Shown: positions 28,546 through 41,573 of the stretch, piece by piece | Position numbering within the stretch: the first letter of the stretch is position 1 | Layout of the letters: each line of letters starts with the position of its first letter | NCBI GenBank assembly: GCA_002839185.1 | Contig: PGXO01000004.1 | Location: 62,001 to 126,000, forward strand | Source of the DNA: Synergistetes bacterium HGW-Synergistetes-1 | Lineage (GTDB): Bacteria > Synergistota > Synergistia > Synergistales > Synergistaceae | Direction: 5' to 3' | DNA: 64,000 bases | Notes under the pieces: model-generated | The model's input: only the letters and a program-made list of their open reading frames with translations | The model's database searches: none | What the model was told of the DNA's origin: nothing | Position numbers and translations under genes: made by a program

Positions 28546-29605
28546 GGGAGAAACGTTTTCTCCTCTTGTTCCGGGGCACCCTTTAAAGATAGGCGGAGTA
28601 GAAACAGAGAACCCGATCTGGCTTGCACCGCTTGCAGGCATAACTTTTGCTTCGGTCAGGAAGTTTTACCGGAGTCTGGGTGCAGGGCTGGTACACACAG
28701 AAATGGTCAGTGCTCTCGGGCTTTGCCATAAGGGGCGCAAAACAAAGGAGCTGCTCTATGGTTCAGAAGAGGAGCGTCCTGTCGTCCTGCAGATATTTGG
28801 TTCAAACGCCGAAGATATTGCAAGAGGAACAGAGGCAGCTTTGAAAATCAGAAATTTTGAAGCTTTACAGATAAACATGGCCTGTCCCATGCCAAAGGTC
28901 ACAAAAAAGGGCAGCGGTTCAAAGCTGATGGAGCATCCCGAAATCTCAGCAGAAATAATAAAAGCAATGAAAAAAACTGGGCTCCCGACCTGGGCAAAGA
29001 TAAGGATCATGCCTCCCGGAAGCCGTATGACGACGTCAGATTATTGTGATCTGCTCTTTGATTCCGGTGCGGATTTTATTTTTGTTCACGGAAGGACTCC
29101 TGCACAAAGATACGAAGGCAAAGCATCGCGCGAGGCTGTTGAAGATGTGGCACGCCATTTCACGGGAATGATAGGCGGAAGCGGAGACTGCTATGAGCCG
29201 GGCGATCTCTGTGATTATTTAAGAAGGGGCTGTGCCGCGGTCCTTGCCGGAAGGGGTATACTAAAAGACGTTTTTATCATACCCAAAACGCTGAGGGCGC
29301 TGGGAGCCGACGTTCCTCAAAAATATTGTGATCCGGCTCCGGATTTCCAGTCTGAGCTTCTTCTCGAACTCGGCCGCAGCATTTATAATACCGAGGGGCA
29401 ATCCTTGGCCATGATGATCTCAAGAAGGATGCTCTCCGCGCTCTTCAAAGGTTTTTCCGGAGCGGCGCAGCTCAGAAGGAGAGGGGCCTTAGCCAGGACA
29501 TGGCAGGAGATGGAAGATCTCCTGATAAGGTGGCAGGAAGTCAGGAGCATGCCGGAGATCGAGATAACAGCGGAAAATTTTCCAAGGGGAATTATTGGCG
29601 GATAG
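28523..29605 (+). CDS. tRNA-dihydrouridine synthase (DusB-like)
   Basis: A flavin-dependent reductase forming dihydrouridine in tRNA. The 360-residue product has the TIM-barrel Dus signature: LAPLAGITFASVRKFYRSLGAGLVHTEMVSA at the start, INMACPMPKVTKKGSGSKLM with the catalytic cysteine, VHGRTPAQRYEGKA and the phosphate-binding IGGSGD. It overlaps coaX by 23 bases. DusB-like is the best general class; the exact tRNA position is not evident. Confidence 0.9.
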   Translation: MKETDLNKGETFSPLVPGHPLKIGGVETENPIWLAPLAGITFASVRKFYRSLGAGLVHTEMVSALGLCHKGRKTKELLYGSEEERPVVLQIFGSNAEDIARGTEAALKIRNFEALQINMACPMPKVTKKGSGSKLMEHPEISAEIIKAMKKTGLPTWAKIRIMPPGSRMTTSDYCDLLFDSGADFIFVHGRTPAQRYEGKASREAVEDVARHFTGMIGGSGDCYEPGDLCDYLRRGCAAVLAGRGILKDVFIIPKTLRALGADVPQKYCDPAPDFQSELLLELGRSIYNTEGQSLAMMISRRMLSALFKGFSGAAQLRRRGALARTWQEMEDLLIRWQEVRSMPEIEITAENFPRGIIGG

Positions 29606-29676
29606 CAACTTATCCCGAATATTCCCGTGGAATGATTTTATAAAGGAAAGACAATACGACAGAGGAAGTGATCCAA

Positions 29677-33227
<3,551 letters not shown>

Positions 33228-33260
33228 CAGAGTGCTCCCCGCAGTTTGGAGGGATCAGGG

Positions 33261-33590
33261 ATGATAAAGAAGATGGAAATGGACGAGGAAAGGCTGAGAG
33301 AGGTCCTGGGCTTTTCCTGCATAGGCCTTCCCGAAGAAGAGTACGCAGAGGTCCTTGACAGGGTCAACGCGGTCCTCAGGATGTGCGATGACATGCAGGA
33401 ACTTGACAGCTCAAACGTCAGCCCCTTCGAGTGGGATGTCATGAAAGCTCCTGCGAGAAGACAGGACAGCGCAGTTGTCTGGGAGGGAAGGGATCAATTC
33501 CTTGATCAGGCTCCTGTCAGAGAGGGAGACTTCTTCCACGTTCCCAGGATCATAGCCAGAGATGATCTGGAAATGGAAGAGGAGGAATAG
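33261..33590 (+). CDS. gatC: Aspartyl/glutamyl-tRNA amidotransferase subunit C
   Basis: GatC is the small subunit that stabilises the GatCAB amidotransferase. The 109-residue product has the family's N-terminal helix pair (VLGFSCIGLPEEEYAEVLDRVNAVLRMCDDMQELD) and the C-terminal R-E-G-D-F-F-H-V-P segment matching the usual LREDxxxP region. The ATG at 33261 has GGAGGG 7 bases upstream. It is slightly longer than average because of an acidic tail. gatA follows after 2 bases. Confidence 0.9.
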   Translation: MIKKMEMDEERLREVLGFSCIGLPEEEYAEVLDRVNAVLRMCDDMQELDSSNVSPFEWDVMKAPARRQDSAVVWEGRDQFLDQAPVREGDFFHVPRIIARDDLEMEEEE

Positions 33591-33592
33591 AG

Positions 33593-35074
33593 ATGGAATT
33601 CCATAAACTATCCGCCCTCGAGATCGCAGAAGGCGTAAAAAAAGGAAACTGGACAGCGTCCGAGGTATTATCGTCACACCTGGAGCGCATAAAAAAATTT
33701 GACGGGCGGATCAACGCAGTAGTGACCCTTTCAGAGGAAAGCGCTCATAGAGATGCAAAAGAAATAGACAAATCAGTTGCGGAAGGAAAAGATCCGGGTC
33801 CGCTGGCAGGAGTACCCTTTCTGGTTAAGGACAATTTCTGCACTGATGGCATCAGGACCACATGCTGCAGCAAAATGCTTTCCGACTGGATACCTGATTA
33901 TGACGCGACAGCTGTCAAAAGGATGAAAGATGCGGGAGCTGTCCTTATGGGAAAGACCAACATGGATGAGTTCGCAATGGGCAGTACTACAGAGAGCTCT
34001 ATCTTCGGCCCCACACTGAATCCAAGGGATTTCAACAGGGTCCCGGGGGGCAGCTCGGGTGGGAGCGCGGCTGCGGTCGCCGCCGGATTTTGTCCTATAG
34101 CGCTGGGCAGCGACACCGGAGGCTCTGTCCGGCAGCCTTCAGCTTTCTGCGGCGTGCAGGGAATGAAACCCTCTTATGGTCAGATCAGCAGATATGGCAT
34201 TGTAGCATATGCTTCATCTCTGGATCAGGTAGGTTCCATAACAAGAAATATCAGTGACATGGCTGTAGCTATGGAAGTTCTTGCCGGTCCGGATCCAAAC
34301 GATACTACATGTGATGCATACGAAAGGCCCTCTTTCTCTGAAGCGGCTTCAGCGGGGATAAAAGGAAAGAAGATCGCCGTCCTGACCGGCTATGATACAG
34401 AAAGCATGGACAGGCCCCTTATAGAAGCCATAGAAAAAGCCGTTGAATATTGCAGGTCCGCAGGAGCGGAAATAGTTGAGGCTGAACTCCCGATAACGAT
34501 GAAACACGCTGTCGCCTGCTACTACATGGTGGCACTGGGCGATGCCAGTTCCAAACTGGCCTGTTTTGACGGCATGCGTTACGGACACCATGCAGACGGA
34601 AGAAGCCTGGTTGAAATGTACAAAAGAAGCAGGAACCAGGGTTTTGGAAAAGAAGTCCGCAAAAGGATACTGATAGGTACATGCATCCTTACGAGGGGTT
34701 ACTATGAAAATTACTACGTTCCTGCCACAAAGGTGAGGCAGATGATAGCTGACGAATACGCCGAACTTTTCAAGGGCGTTGATGCGCTGATCTGTCCCAT
34801 ATCCCCTGCGCTGCCATATAAAAAGGGGCTTGTAGAGGAAGATGCTGTACGCATATATCTGGGAGACGCCTTTTCTTCGATAGCCAACCTCGCAGGATTG
34901 CCCAGCATAAGCCTTAACGTCGGCTTTACAGAAGAAGGTCTTCCTACGAACGTTCAGCTTATGGGGCCGCGATTCGGAGACGCCGGATTGCTGTCGCTTG
35001 CGCGCGCGATAGAAAATAAAGCCGGTTCTCCTCCGATCGCTGATATTGAAAAGAAAGGAGGCTGCAGGGAATGA
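33593..35074 (+). CDS. gatA: Glutamyl-tRNA(Gln) amidotransferase subunit A
   Basis: GatA is the amidase that releases ammonia from glutamine for transamidation. The 493-residue product has the amidase signature with the Lys-cisSer-Ser triad: VKDNF (Lys), GGSSGGSAAAVAAGFCPIALGSDTGGSVRQPSAFCG. The presence of gatCAB indicates that Gln-tRNA and/or Asn-tRNA is formed by the indirect route. It overlaps gatB by 4 bases (ATGA). Confidence 0.97.
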   Translation: MEFHKLSALEIAEGVKKGNWTASEVLSSHLERIKKFDGRINAVVTLSEESAHRDAKEIDKSVAEGKDPGPLAGVPFLVKDNFCTDGIRTTCCSKMLSDWIPDYDATAVKRMKDAGAVLMGKTNMDEFAMGSTTESSIFGPTLNPRDFNRVPGGSSGGSAAAVAAGFCPIALGSDTGGSVRQPSAFCGVQGMKPSYGQISRYGIVAYASSLDQVGSITRNISDMAVAMEVLAGPDPNDTTCDAYERPSFSEAASAGIKGKKIAVLTGYDTESMDRPLIEAIEKAVEYCRSAGAEIVEAELPITMKHAVACYYMVALGDASSKLACFDGMRYGHHADGRSLVEMYKRSRNQGFGKEVRKRILIGTCILTRGYYENYYVPATKVRQMIADEYAELFKGVDALICPISPALPYKKGLVEEDAVRIYLGDAFSSIANLAGLPSISLNVGFTEEGLPTNVQLMGPRFGDAGLLSLARAIENKAGSPPIADIEKKGGCRE

Positions 35075-36528
35075 AGAGAGAGTCTGTTATCGGTCTTGAG
35101 ATACACCTTCAGCTGAAGACGAAGACCAAACTTTTCTGCAGCTGTTCCAGCGACTACATCGGAGCCACTCCAAACACCAATGTATGTCCTGTATGCCTTG
35201 CAGTTCCGGGAACACTCCCGATACTCAATGACCATGCTGTGGAGCTTGGTGTGAAGATAGGACTTGGACTTCATTGCTCGATATGCGACAACACCAGGTT
35301 CCACAGGAAGCATTATTTCTATGCGGACCTGCCCAAAGCGTACCAGATCACACAGTACGAACATCCTATAGCCGTGGGGGGCTATGTCGACATTTTTGCA
35401 GACGGCAAAGAAAAGAGGATAAGGGTCCACCATCTGCACCTTGAAGAAGATGCGGGCAAGCTTGTACATCCCACCTCAGACGGACGCCTTACAGGAGCCT
35501 CTTATTCACTCGTTGACTATAACCGCGGAGGAATGCCGCTTTCCGAGATCGTTTCGGAACCCGACATGAATTCATCAGAAGAGGCAATAGCGTACATAAC
35601 ACGGATAAGACAGCTGGCAAGGTATCTGGATGTATCAGACGGAGAGATGGAGTCAGGTTCACTAAGGGTCGACGTAAATGTCTCGCTCAGCAAACCGGAC
35701 GGCAGCCTTGGTACAAGAGTGGAAATTAAAAACGTAAACTCACTCAGATCCATAGAGCGGGCACTGGAATATGAGATAGCACGCCAGAACAAAGTCCTTG
35801 ACGAAGGCGGACGTCTTGTGCAGGAGACGCGGCTCTGGGACGATGTCGCTGGTGTGACAAGGTCGATGAGGAGCAAGGAGGGGGAGAGGGACTACAGGTA
35901 CTATGTGGAGATGGACCTGGCCCCGATATCAGCAGATCCTGAATATGTGCAGAAGATAAGGGAGAGCCTTCCTGAGATGCCATGGGAGAAACTTGACAGG
36001 TTCATAAGGGAATATTCCGTATCTCTGGAAGAAAGCCTGCAGCTGACAGAACAGAAGGAGACCGCGGACTACTTCGAGGCATGTGTATCGGAGGGAGCCC
36101 CGCCTTCAAAATGTGCCAACTGGATGCGCATGGAGGTTCAGAGGATATTGCATGACCTTAGCATAGGGATAAACGATTTTCCCGTCCCTGCTTCGGAACT
36201 TGGAAAGCTTATAATCAAGGTGGAGAAGAGAGAACTTTCCAACACTCAGGCAAAAGACGTTCTTGCGGTGATGGTTGAAAAAAAGATGTCTCTAAAAGAG
36301 GCTATCAGACTTTGCGGAGTCTCAGACGGCAGAATCACAGGTCCTGCCCTTCGGGATGTCATCAGTAAAATCTTCGAAAGCGAACCGGAAGCAGTTGAGA
36401 CTATTAGGGCAGGAAACGACAAGAAGGGCGCAAAGGTGAAATTCCTCCAGGGGCTTGTAATGAGGGAGACAAGAGGATCTGCCGACCCTGCTGAGGTGGC
36501 GTCGCTTGTAAATTCAATGCTGAATTAA
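35071..36528 (+). CDS. gatB: Aspartyl/glutamyl-tRNA amidotransferase subunit B
   Basis: GatB phosphorylates and amidates the mischarged Glu or Asp on tRNA. The 485-residue product shows IGLEIHLQLKTKTKLFC with zinc-site cysteines, NVCPVCLAVPGTLP, RKHYFYADLPKAYQITQY, and a C-terminal YqeY-like tail domain ending LVNSMLN. The ATG follows an AAGGAGG site within gatA. A terminator follows the stop codon. Confidence 0.97.
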   Translation: MKRESVIGLEIHLQLKTKTKLFCSCSSDYIGATPNTNVCPVCLAVPGTLPILNDHAVELGVKIGLGLHCSICDNTRFHRKHYFYADLPKAYQITQYEHPIAVGGYVDIFADGKEKRIRVHHLHLEEDAGKLVHPTSDGRLTGASYSLVDYNRGGMPLSEIVSEPDMNSSEEAIAYITRIRQLARYLDVSDGEMESGSLRVDVNVSLSKPDGSLGTRVEIKNVNSLRSIERALEYEIARQNKVLDEGGRLVQETRLWDDVAGVTRSMRSKEGERDYRYYVEMDLAPISADPEYVQKIRESLPEMPWEKLDRFIREYSVSLEESLQLTEQKETADYFEACVSEGAPPSKCANWMRMEVQRILHDLSIGINDFPVPASELGKLIIKVEKRELSNTQAKDVLAVMVEKKMSLKEAIRLCGVSDGRITGPALRDVISKIFESEPEAVETIRAGNDKKGAKVKFLQGLVMRETRGSADPAEVASLVNSMLN

Positions 36529-36532
36529 AACT

Positions 36533-36568
36533 AAAAGGGTGAGGATGAGTCTGTCTTCACCCTTTTTT
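36533..36568 (+). terminator. Intrinsic terminator after gatB
   Basis: AAAAGGGTGA pairs with TCACCCTTTT (10 bp) and the 3' arm runs into six T. It closes the lysS-ligA-gatCAB run. Confidence 0.9.
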
Positions 36569-36581
36569 GTACAGTCGGAGA

Positions 36582-36610
36582 TTGACGTAAAGGTGTTTCA
36601 AAGGTTATCA
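36582..36610 (+). promoter_or_regulatory. Possible promoter of the EF-G paralogue
   Basis: TTGACG (36582-36587), 17-base spacer, TTATCA (36605-36610). The -35 is good, the -10 is poor, so the assignment is tentative. It lies between the gatB terminator and the EF-G-like gene. Confidence 0.4.
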
Positions 36611-36687
36611 TCAACGGGTTGTGAAGAAACGGGGCACCATGTAACCATGAGATAGTATATTCAGCTTCATCAGAAGGAGTGAAATAA

Positions 36688-38775
36688 ATGGGGACACGTA
36701 AACCTGAGGACATTCGCAGTATTGCTCTAATTTCACACGGAGGAGCAGGAAAGACATCACTTAACGAGGCATTGCTTTATGATGCCGGCCTTATTTCGAG
36801 GATGGGGAGGATCGAAGACAAGAACACTGTTTCAGACTTTGATTCTGAAGAACAGAAGCGCGGAATTTCAATAAGCACTTCTCTTGCTACCATCCCATAC
36901 AAGAATAAAACGATCTATGTGCTGGACACGCCGGGTTTTGCGGATTTTGTGGGCGAACAGCGCTGTGCCATGAGGGTATCCGACGGTGCCGTAGTTCTCG
37001 TGAACGCCACAGCAGGCGTCGAAGTACAGACCCAGAGCGTCTGGGCTTTTGCTGAGACATTTGAAACGCCGGCGATCTTCTTCGTAAGCAAACTTGACCG
37101 TGAAAATGCTAATTTTGAAACCGCAGTCAAGGATATTCAGGAAAATATATCGGACAGGGCGGTCCCGCTCTACCTGCCAATAGGCAAAGAGCTTGATTTC
37201 AAAGGAGTAGTAAACGTACTGACCGGAAAATCATACATGTACAAAGGCGACGGGAGCAAGGATGTCACAGAGGGAGAGATTCCTGCCGATATGGCTGATG
37301 CTGTTGCTGCAGCAAGAGAGACGCTTGTGGAAAGAGCAGTGGAAGCTGATGACGAGCTCATGATGCGTTACCTTGACGGAGAAGAGATCTCTCTTGACGA
37401 ACTCCAGGAAGTACTTCGCAAGGCTGTCTGTGCAAGATCAATATTTCCGATAATTCCGGGATCCTGCACAGGGAACATCGGCGTATATCAGTTCATGGAC
37501 ATGGTCGTGAACTATATGCCGTCACCAAAGGACATGCTTAATCGCGCTGCCCTTAAAGGTGATGAAGTAATAAAGATAGTTCCTGATGAGAAGGGCCCCT
37601 TCCTCGGTTTTGTTTTCAAGGTCATGGTCGACCCTTATGTCGGAAAGCTTTCCTTTGTAAAGGTCTTCTCCGGCACCCTTAAAAGCGATCAGACGGTATT
37701 CAACGTCACCGAAGGTGAAGAGGAGAGGATCAGCTCCTTCCGTTTCATGAAAGGCAAAGAGAGCGTTGAGGAAAAAGAGATCGTACTTGGTGACATAGTT
37801 GCGATCCCGAAGCTTGAAAGCACCACAGCCGGAGATACTTTGGGAACAAAGGGCGAAGTTCTCAAGTTCCGCCCGATACAGTTCCCTCAGCCTGTATACA
37901 GCGTAGCAGTACTGCCCAAGAGCCGTGCTGACGAAGATAAGCTCGGCACAGCAATAACAAAGACACTGAAAGAGGACAGGACACTTTCATTCGTAAAGAA
38001 CCCCGAAACTAACGATGCAGTTCTTTCTGGAATGGGTGACATGCACCTTGATATTATGCTTTCAAAGATCAAAGAACGCTATAAGGTCGACCTTGAGACA
38101 CGCACCCCAAAGGTCCCTTACAGGGAGACGATAAAGAAGACCGCCCGCGCACAGGGAAAACACAAGAAGCAGTCCGGCGGTCGAGGACAGTACGGTGACG
38201 TATGGTTTGAGCTTGCCCCGATCGAAAAGAATGCCGGTATCCAATTCATTGACCGCGTAGTCGGCGGAGTAGTTCCGAAGAACTATATCCCGGCAGCTGA
38301 AAAGGGCCTGAGGGAAGCTGCACAGAGAGGTTACCTTGCAGGTTATCCTACCACAGACTTCTCATGCGCGATATATGACGGATCCTACCACGATGTCGAC
38401 TCTTCTGAGATGGCATTTAAGATCGCAGCTTCGCTGGCCTTCAAAAAAGCAATGGCAGATGCTATGCCTATACTTATGGAGCCGGTTATGAATGTTGTGG
38501 TCATGGTGCCGGAAGAGTGTCTGGGAGACGTAATGGGAGACTTCAACAGCCGCCGCGGACGTATAATGGGTATAGACAGCGAGGGAAAACTTCAGGTAGT
38601 CAAGGCCCAGTGCCCGCTTTCAGAGATGTTCCGCTACGCGATCATCCTTCGTTCGATGACATCCGGAAGAGGTACCTTCACAATGGAATATTCACATTAT
38701 GAAGAGGTTCCGGGAGATATTTCAAAGAAAATAATAGAAGCAGCAGAGAAGGATCGCGTAGAAGAGGAAGAGTAG
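36688..38775 (+). CDS. Elongation factor G-like translational GTPase (EF-G paralogue)
   Basis: A 695-residue translational GTPase related to EF-G. G motifs are SHGGAGKTS (G1), DTPGFADF (G3) and SKLDREN in place of NKxD (G4); domain II, III, IV (GRGQYGDVWFELAP) and V (GRIMGIDSEGKLQVVKAQCPLSEMFRYA) follow in order. The compact G domain and the changed G4 asparagine match the EF-G2/FusA2-like group, whose exact role is unsettled, rather than canonical FusA. It stands alone, away from str-operon genes, which also points to a paralogue. Confidence 0.88.
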   Translation: MGTRKPEDIRSIALISHGGAGKTSLNEALLYDAGLISRMGRIEDKNTVSDFDSEEQKRGISISTSLATIPYKNKTIYVLDTPGFADFVGEQRCAMRVSDGAVVLVNATAGVEVQTQSVWAFAETFETPAIFFVSKLDRENANFETAVKDIQENISDRAVPLYLPIGKELDFKGVVNVLTGKSYMYKGDGSKDVTEGEIPADMADAVAAARETLVERAVEADDELMMRYLDGEEISLDELQEVLRKAVCARSIFPIIPGSCTGNIGVYQFMDMVVNYMPSPKDMLNRAALKGDEVIKIVPDEKGPFLGFVFKVMVDPYVGKLSFVKVFSGTLKSDQTVFNVTEGEEERISSFRFMKGKESVEEKEIVLGDIVAIPKLESTTAGDTLGTKGEVLKFRPIQFPQPVYSVAVLPKSRADEDKLGTAITKTLKEDRTLSFVKNPETNDAVLSGMGDMHLDIMLSKIKERYKVDLETRTPKVPYRETIKKTARAQGKHKKQSGGRGQYGDVWFELAPIEKNAGIQFIDRVVGGVVPKNYIPAAEKGLREAAQRGYLAGYPTTDFSCAIYDGSYHDVDSSEMAFKIAASLAFKKAMADAMPILMEPVMNVVVMVPEECLGDVMGDFNSRRGRIMGIDSEGKLQVVKAQCPLSEMFRYAIILRSMTSGRGTFTMEYSHYEEVPGDISKKIIEAAEKDRVEEEE

Positions 38776-38812
38776 CCTGCCAGTCGGACTTAAGCTCATT
38801 AAGCAAGTTTCG

Positions 38813-38854
38813 CGCGGGATCCATGACGTTTCAAACGCGTCTCAGGATCTCGCG
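38813..38854. terminator. Hairpin after the EF-G-like gene
   Basis: Imperfect inverted repeat with CGCGGGATCC and GGATCTCGCG as outer arms and GACG/CGTC inside, loop of about 8 bases, followed by TTTCTT. It may stop transcription from the upstream gene; the T-run is weak. Confidence 0.5.
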
Positions 38855-38863
38855 TTTCTTATA

Positions 38864-38892
38864 TTGACTGCAATATTCTTCTCTTCTATTAT
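38864..38892 (+). promoter_or_regulatory. Promoter of the MFS transporter gene
   Basis: TTGACT (38864-38869), 17-base spacer, TATTAT (38887-38892), followed by a T-rich initial region, about 60 bases before the start codon at 38953. Confidence 0.7.
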
Positions 38893-38952
38893 TTTTTTAA
38901 AGCTTGGATCAAAGAAGACAGATCTTAAGGAACAACTGGAGATGTATCATTA

Positions 38953-40110
38953 ATGAAGGTCTCAAAACAAGTCCTGCTGGTATTTCTTGCCTATTACGGC
39001 ATCAACTGCCTTTCAAACGTCTATTTTGTTTTCGGTCCCTTTTACAGCGCATCGGGAGCATCTCCGAGGGCGGTAGGGCTGTTTCTCAGTATCTTCTACA
39101 TGGCTATGATAGTCTGCAGGCCGCTTGGCAGCTGGACTATGGAGAGACTTGGGATAAGAAGGGCACTTATAGGGAGTTCCATCATCTCTGCCGCTGCAGC
39201 CGCGGGGATAGCCCTGTCTCTTTCAGATCCGGCGATACTTCTTATTTTCAGGGCCATCTCCGGAATAAGCGCAAGTGTTTTTATAGTTGCAACTATTGCA
39301 TATCAGTCGATGATACTGGACGCGAGGTCGAGAGGTATTGGTTTTGCTCTTTTTACGACCGGTTCTATGCTTCCCATGGCGACGATAGTTCCTCTGTCGG
39401 AATTTCTTCTGAAAATGGGACATTCAAATTATTATCTCTGGCTGCCGGTACTCGTCGCTTTTATCTGCCTTGCAATAAGCCTTGGTGTAAGAGACATTTC
39501 GGCAGAGACTCAGGAGAAGCCTGTCTGGGGGACTTATAAAAACATGCTTTGCTGTCCCGGGGTGAAGACTCTTTATCTTACAGCTTTCCTCATGTCCCTG
39601 GCCGATGGTGCGACACTCTGCGCTGCGGCGCTGGCAGAGGACAGGGGAGTCCCGGTCTCATGGTTCATGATTTCAGTAGCAGTTGCCGCTGTGATCATCA
39701 GAACAGCCGGGTTCAGAACGATGGACAATGTTCCCAGGATCCTACTTGCTGCACCTGCAGCGGGACTTATGGGGGTTTCTCTGCTGTGTCTGTCTTTCAG
39801 CTCCAGCTGGATCTCTTTTGTTACTTTTGGTCTGGCCTTTGGTTTTGGGATAGGGGCAGGGTTTCCTACGGACCTATCAATAATCGGAGATTTGCTCTCC
39901 ATTGAATACCACCCTAAAGCGACAGGCTCACTGCTTCTAGCAATAGATCTGGGGTGGGTCATAACGCCTCTTATCTTTGGATTAATATCGCCCCTGCTCG
40001 GAGCAAGCGGAGCATTTCGTCTTATAGGTATCCTTGTATTGGTAGGTTCTTCAGCGATGCAGTACTTCTGCTGGATGCCTCTCCGCAGAAGTCTTAAGGA
40101 ACAGGCGTAA
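38953..40110 (+). CDS. Major facilitator superfamily transporter
   Basis: A 385-residue, twelve-helix MFS protein. The loop after TM2 (about residue 60) has RPLGSWTMERLGIRRALIGS, the MFS motif A region. No substrate can be assigned. The start ATG has CTGGAG about 9 bases upstream. The gene has its own promoter and a strong shared terminator with the convergent nfnAB operon, so it is a single-gene unit. Confidence 0.88.
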   Translation: MKVSKQVLLVFLAYYGINCLSNVYFVFGPFYSASGASPRAVGLFLSIFYMAMIVCRPLGSWTMERLGIRRALIGSSIISAAAAAGIALSLSDPAILLIFRAISGISASVFIVATIAYQSMILDARSRGIGFALFTTGSMLPMATIVPLSEFLLKMGHSNYYLWLPVLVAFICLAISLGVRDISAETQEKPVWGTYKNMLCCPGVKTLYLTAFLMSLADGATLCAAALAEDRGVPVSWFMISVAVAAVIIRTAGFRTMDNVPRILLAAPAAGLMGVSLLCLSFSSSWISFVTFGLAFGFGIGAGFPTDLSIIGDLLSIEYHPKATGSLLLAIDLGWVITPLIFGLISPLLGASGAFRLIGILVLVGSSAMQYFCWMPLRRSLKEQA

Positions 40111-40142
40111 AAAAGACCGGGCCCTCTCGGACCCGGTCTTTT
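40111..40142. terminator. Bidirectional terminator between the MFS gene and nfnB
   Basis: AAAAGACCGGG pairs perfectly with CCCGGTCTTTT over a 10-base loop, with A-run and T-run on both sides. It can stop transcription from either strand. Confidence 0.92.
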
Positions 40143-40163
40143 AGTTATGAGCTGATTCTTTAC

Positions 40164-41573
40164 TTACTTTGATTTATTTTCTGTAATGTACTTGTCGATC
40201 GCTTCAGCCGCATCTTTTCCGGCTCCCATAGCTAGGATGACCGTAGCCGCTCCTGTAACTATGTCGCCGCCTGCGTAGACTCCGGGGACTGAGGTTGCGC
40301 CTGTCTTGGGGTCTGCCTCGATGTATCCCCACTTGTTGAGCTTCATCTCGGGGAAGGTGGAGAGAAGGACTTTGTTTGAACCCTGACCTATGGCTTCGAT
40401 CGCGCAATCAGCTTCGATGAAGAATTCACTGCCCTCAACGGGAACGGGACGCCTGCGTCCGGAAGCATCCGGCTCTCCAAGCTCCATCCTTATGCATTTT
40501 ACTCCGCAGAGCTGGCCTTCTCCGTTGTTTACATACTCTGTGGGGTTGGTGAGCCAGTTGAAGACTATGCCTTCTTCTACGGCATGGTGATACTCTTCGA
40601 TACGGGCAGGGAGCTCTTTGAGAGAGCGCCTGTAAACGATGGTAACTTCATCCGCTCCAAGCCTCTTTGCAGAGCGGGCAGAGTCCATGGCTACGTTTCC
40701 TCCGCCAATGACGACGACCTTCTTTGACTTTTTAGTTGGCGTGTCGTATCCAGGGAACTCGTATCCGTGCATGAGGTTGATCCTTGTAAGGTATTCGCTT
40801 GCTGAGTAAACACCGTTCAGTGTTGTTCCCGGTACGCCCTGGAAATGGGGAGCTCCCGCACCGACAGCTATGTAACAGGCATCGAACTCTTCCATTATCT
40901 CCTGCATTGTTATGTTCTTGCCTACGACTGCGTTGCATTCGATCTTAACTCCCAGATCCTGCATAGCGTCGATCTCCATCTTAACTATGCTCTTCGGAAG
41001 ACGGAATTCGGGGATACCGTAAATGAGAACTCCACCGGCGGCATGAAGGGCTTCGAATATCGTTACTTCATAGCCTTTCTTCGCAAGGTCGCCTGCTACT
41101 GTCAGGCCTGAAGGTCCTGAGCCGACTACTGCTACTCTGCCCTTTGAAGCTGCCTGTGCTTTTTCCGATGCAGTCTTTTCCTGGGTATATTTCCAGTCCG
41201 CCACAAGCCGTTCCAGCTTGCCTATCGCAACGGGCTCGAAACCGGGCATCTTGCCTACGGTGCAGCGCTCCTCACACTGTGTTTCCTGAGGACATACACG
41301 GCCGCATACCGCTGGAAGGTTGGTGTATTTGTTCATTACCTCAGCTGCTCCGGCCATATCTCCTTCTCTGATGCATTTAATGAAACTCGGGATGTCTATT
41401 GCAACAGGGCATCCGGCTACACAGGGCTTTGTTTTGCACTGTAGGCAGCGTGCAGCTTCCTTCATTCCTTCTTCGATCGAGTAGCCAAGGCAGACCTCTT
41501 TGAAGTTGCTTCTGCGTACCTCGGGGTCCTGTTCTTTGATGGGGGTCTTCCATTTAGAAAATGTTACTGCCAT
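40164..41573 (-). CDS. nfnB: NfnB: large subunit of bifurcating NADH-dependent ferredoxin:NADP oxidoreductase (GltD-like)
   Basis: A 469-residue flavoprotein homologous to the glutamate synthase small subunit. N-terminal cysteines in CLQCKTKPCVAGCPV and CGRVCPQETQCEERC bind two 4Fe-4S clusters. Two dinucleotide-binding folds follow: VVGSGPSGLTVAGDLAKKGYEVTIFEA and VVIGGGNVAMDSARSAKRLG, and the C-terminal GVYAGGDIVTGAATVI FAD motif. Because the next gene upstream (overlapping by 10 bases) is the FNR-like small subunit, this is most likely NfnB, in the complex that couples NADH and ferredoxin oxidation to NADP reduction in anaerobes. A stand-alone glutamate synthase role is the main alternative; no gltB is nearby. 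Confidence 0.88.
   Translation of the reverse strand: MAVTFSKWKTPIKEQDPEVRRSNFKEVCLGYSIEEGMKEAARCLQCKTKPCVAGCPVAIDIPSFIKCIREGDMAGAAEVMNKYTNLPAVCGRVCPQETQCEERCTVGKMPGFEPVAIGKLERLVADWKYTQEKTASEKAQAASKGRVAVVGSGPSGLTVAGDLAKKGYEVTIFEALHAAGGVLIYGIPEFRLPKSIVKMEIDAMQDLGVKIECNAVVGKNITMQEIMEEFDACYIAVGAGAPHFQGVPGTTLNGVYSASEYLTRINLMHGYEFPGYDTPTKKSKKVVVIGGGNVAMDSARSAKRLGADEVTIVYRRSLKELPARIEEYHHAVEEGIVFNWLTNPTEYVNNGEGQLCGVKCIRMELGEPDASGRRRPVPVEGSEFFIEADCAIEAIGQGSNKVLLSTFPEMKLNKWGYIEADPKTGATSVPGVYAGGDIVTGAATVILAMGAGKDAAEAIDKYITENKSK

Noticed and set aside
38904-39539. 211-residue plus-strand frame overlapping the MFS gene in another phase
   Set aside because: The overlapping frame encodes a clear twelve-helix MFS protein; the other phase is rich in Cys, Arg and Ser and has no motif.
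40164-41573. Glutamate synthase small subunit (gltD) as the primary call
   Set aside because: No large glutamate synthase subunit is adjacent, and the FNR-like partner overlaps by 10 bases, which fits NfnAB better.
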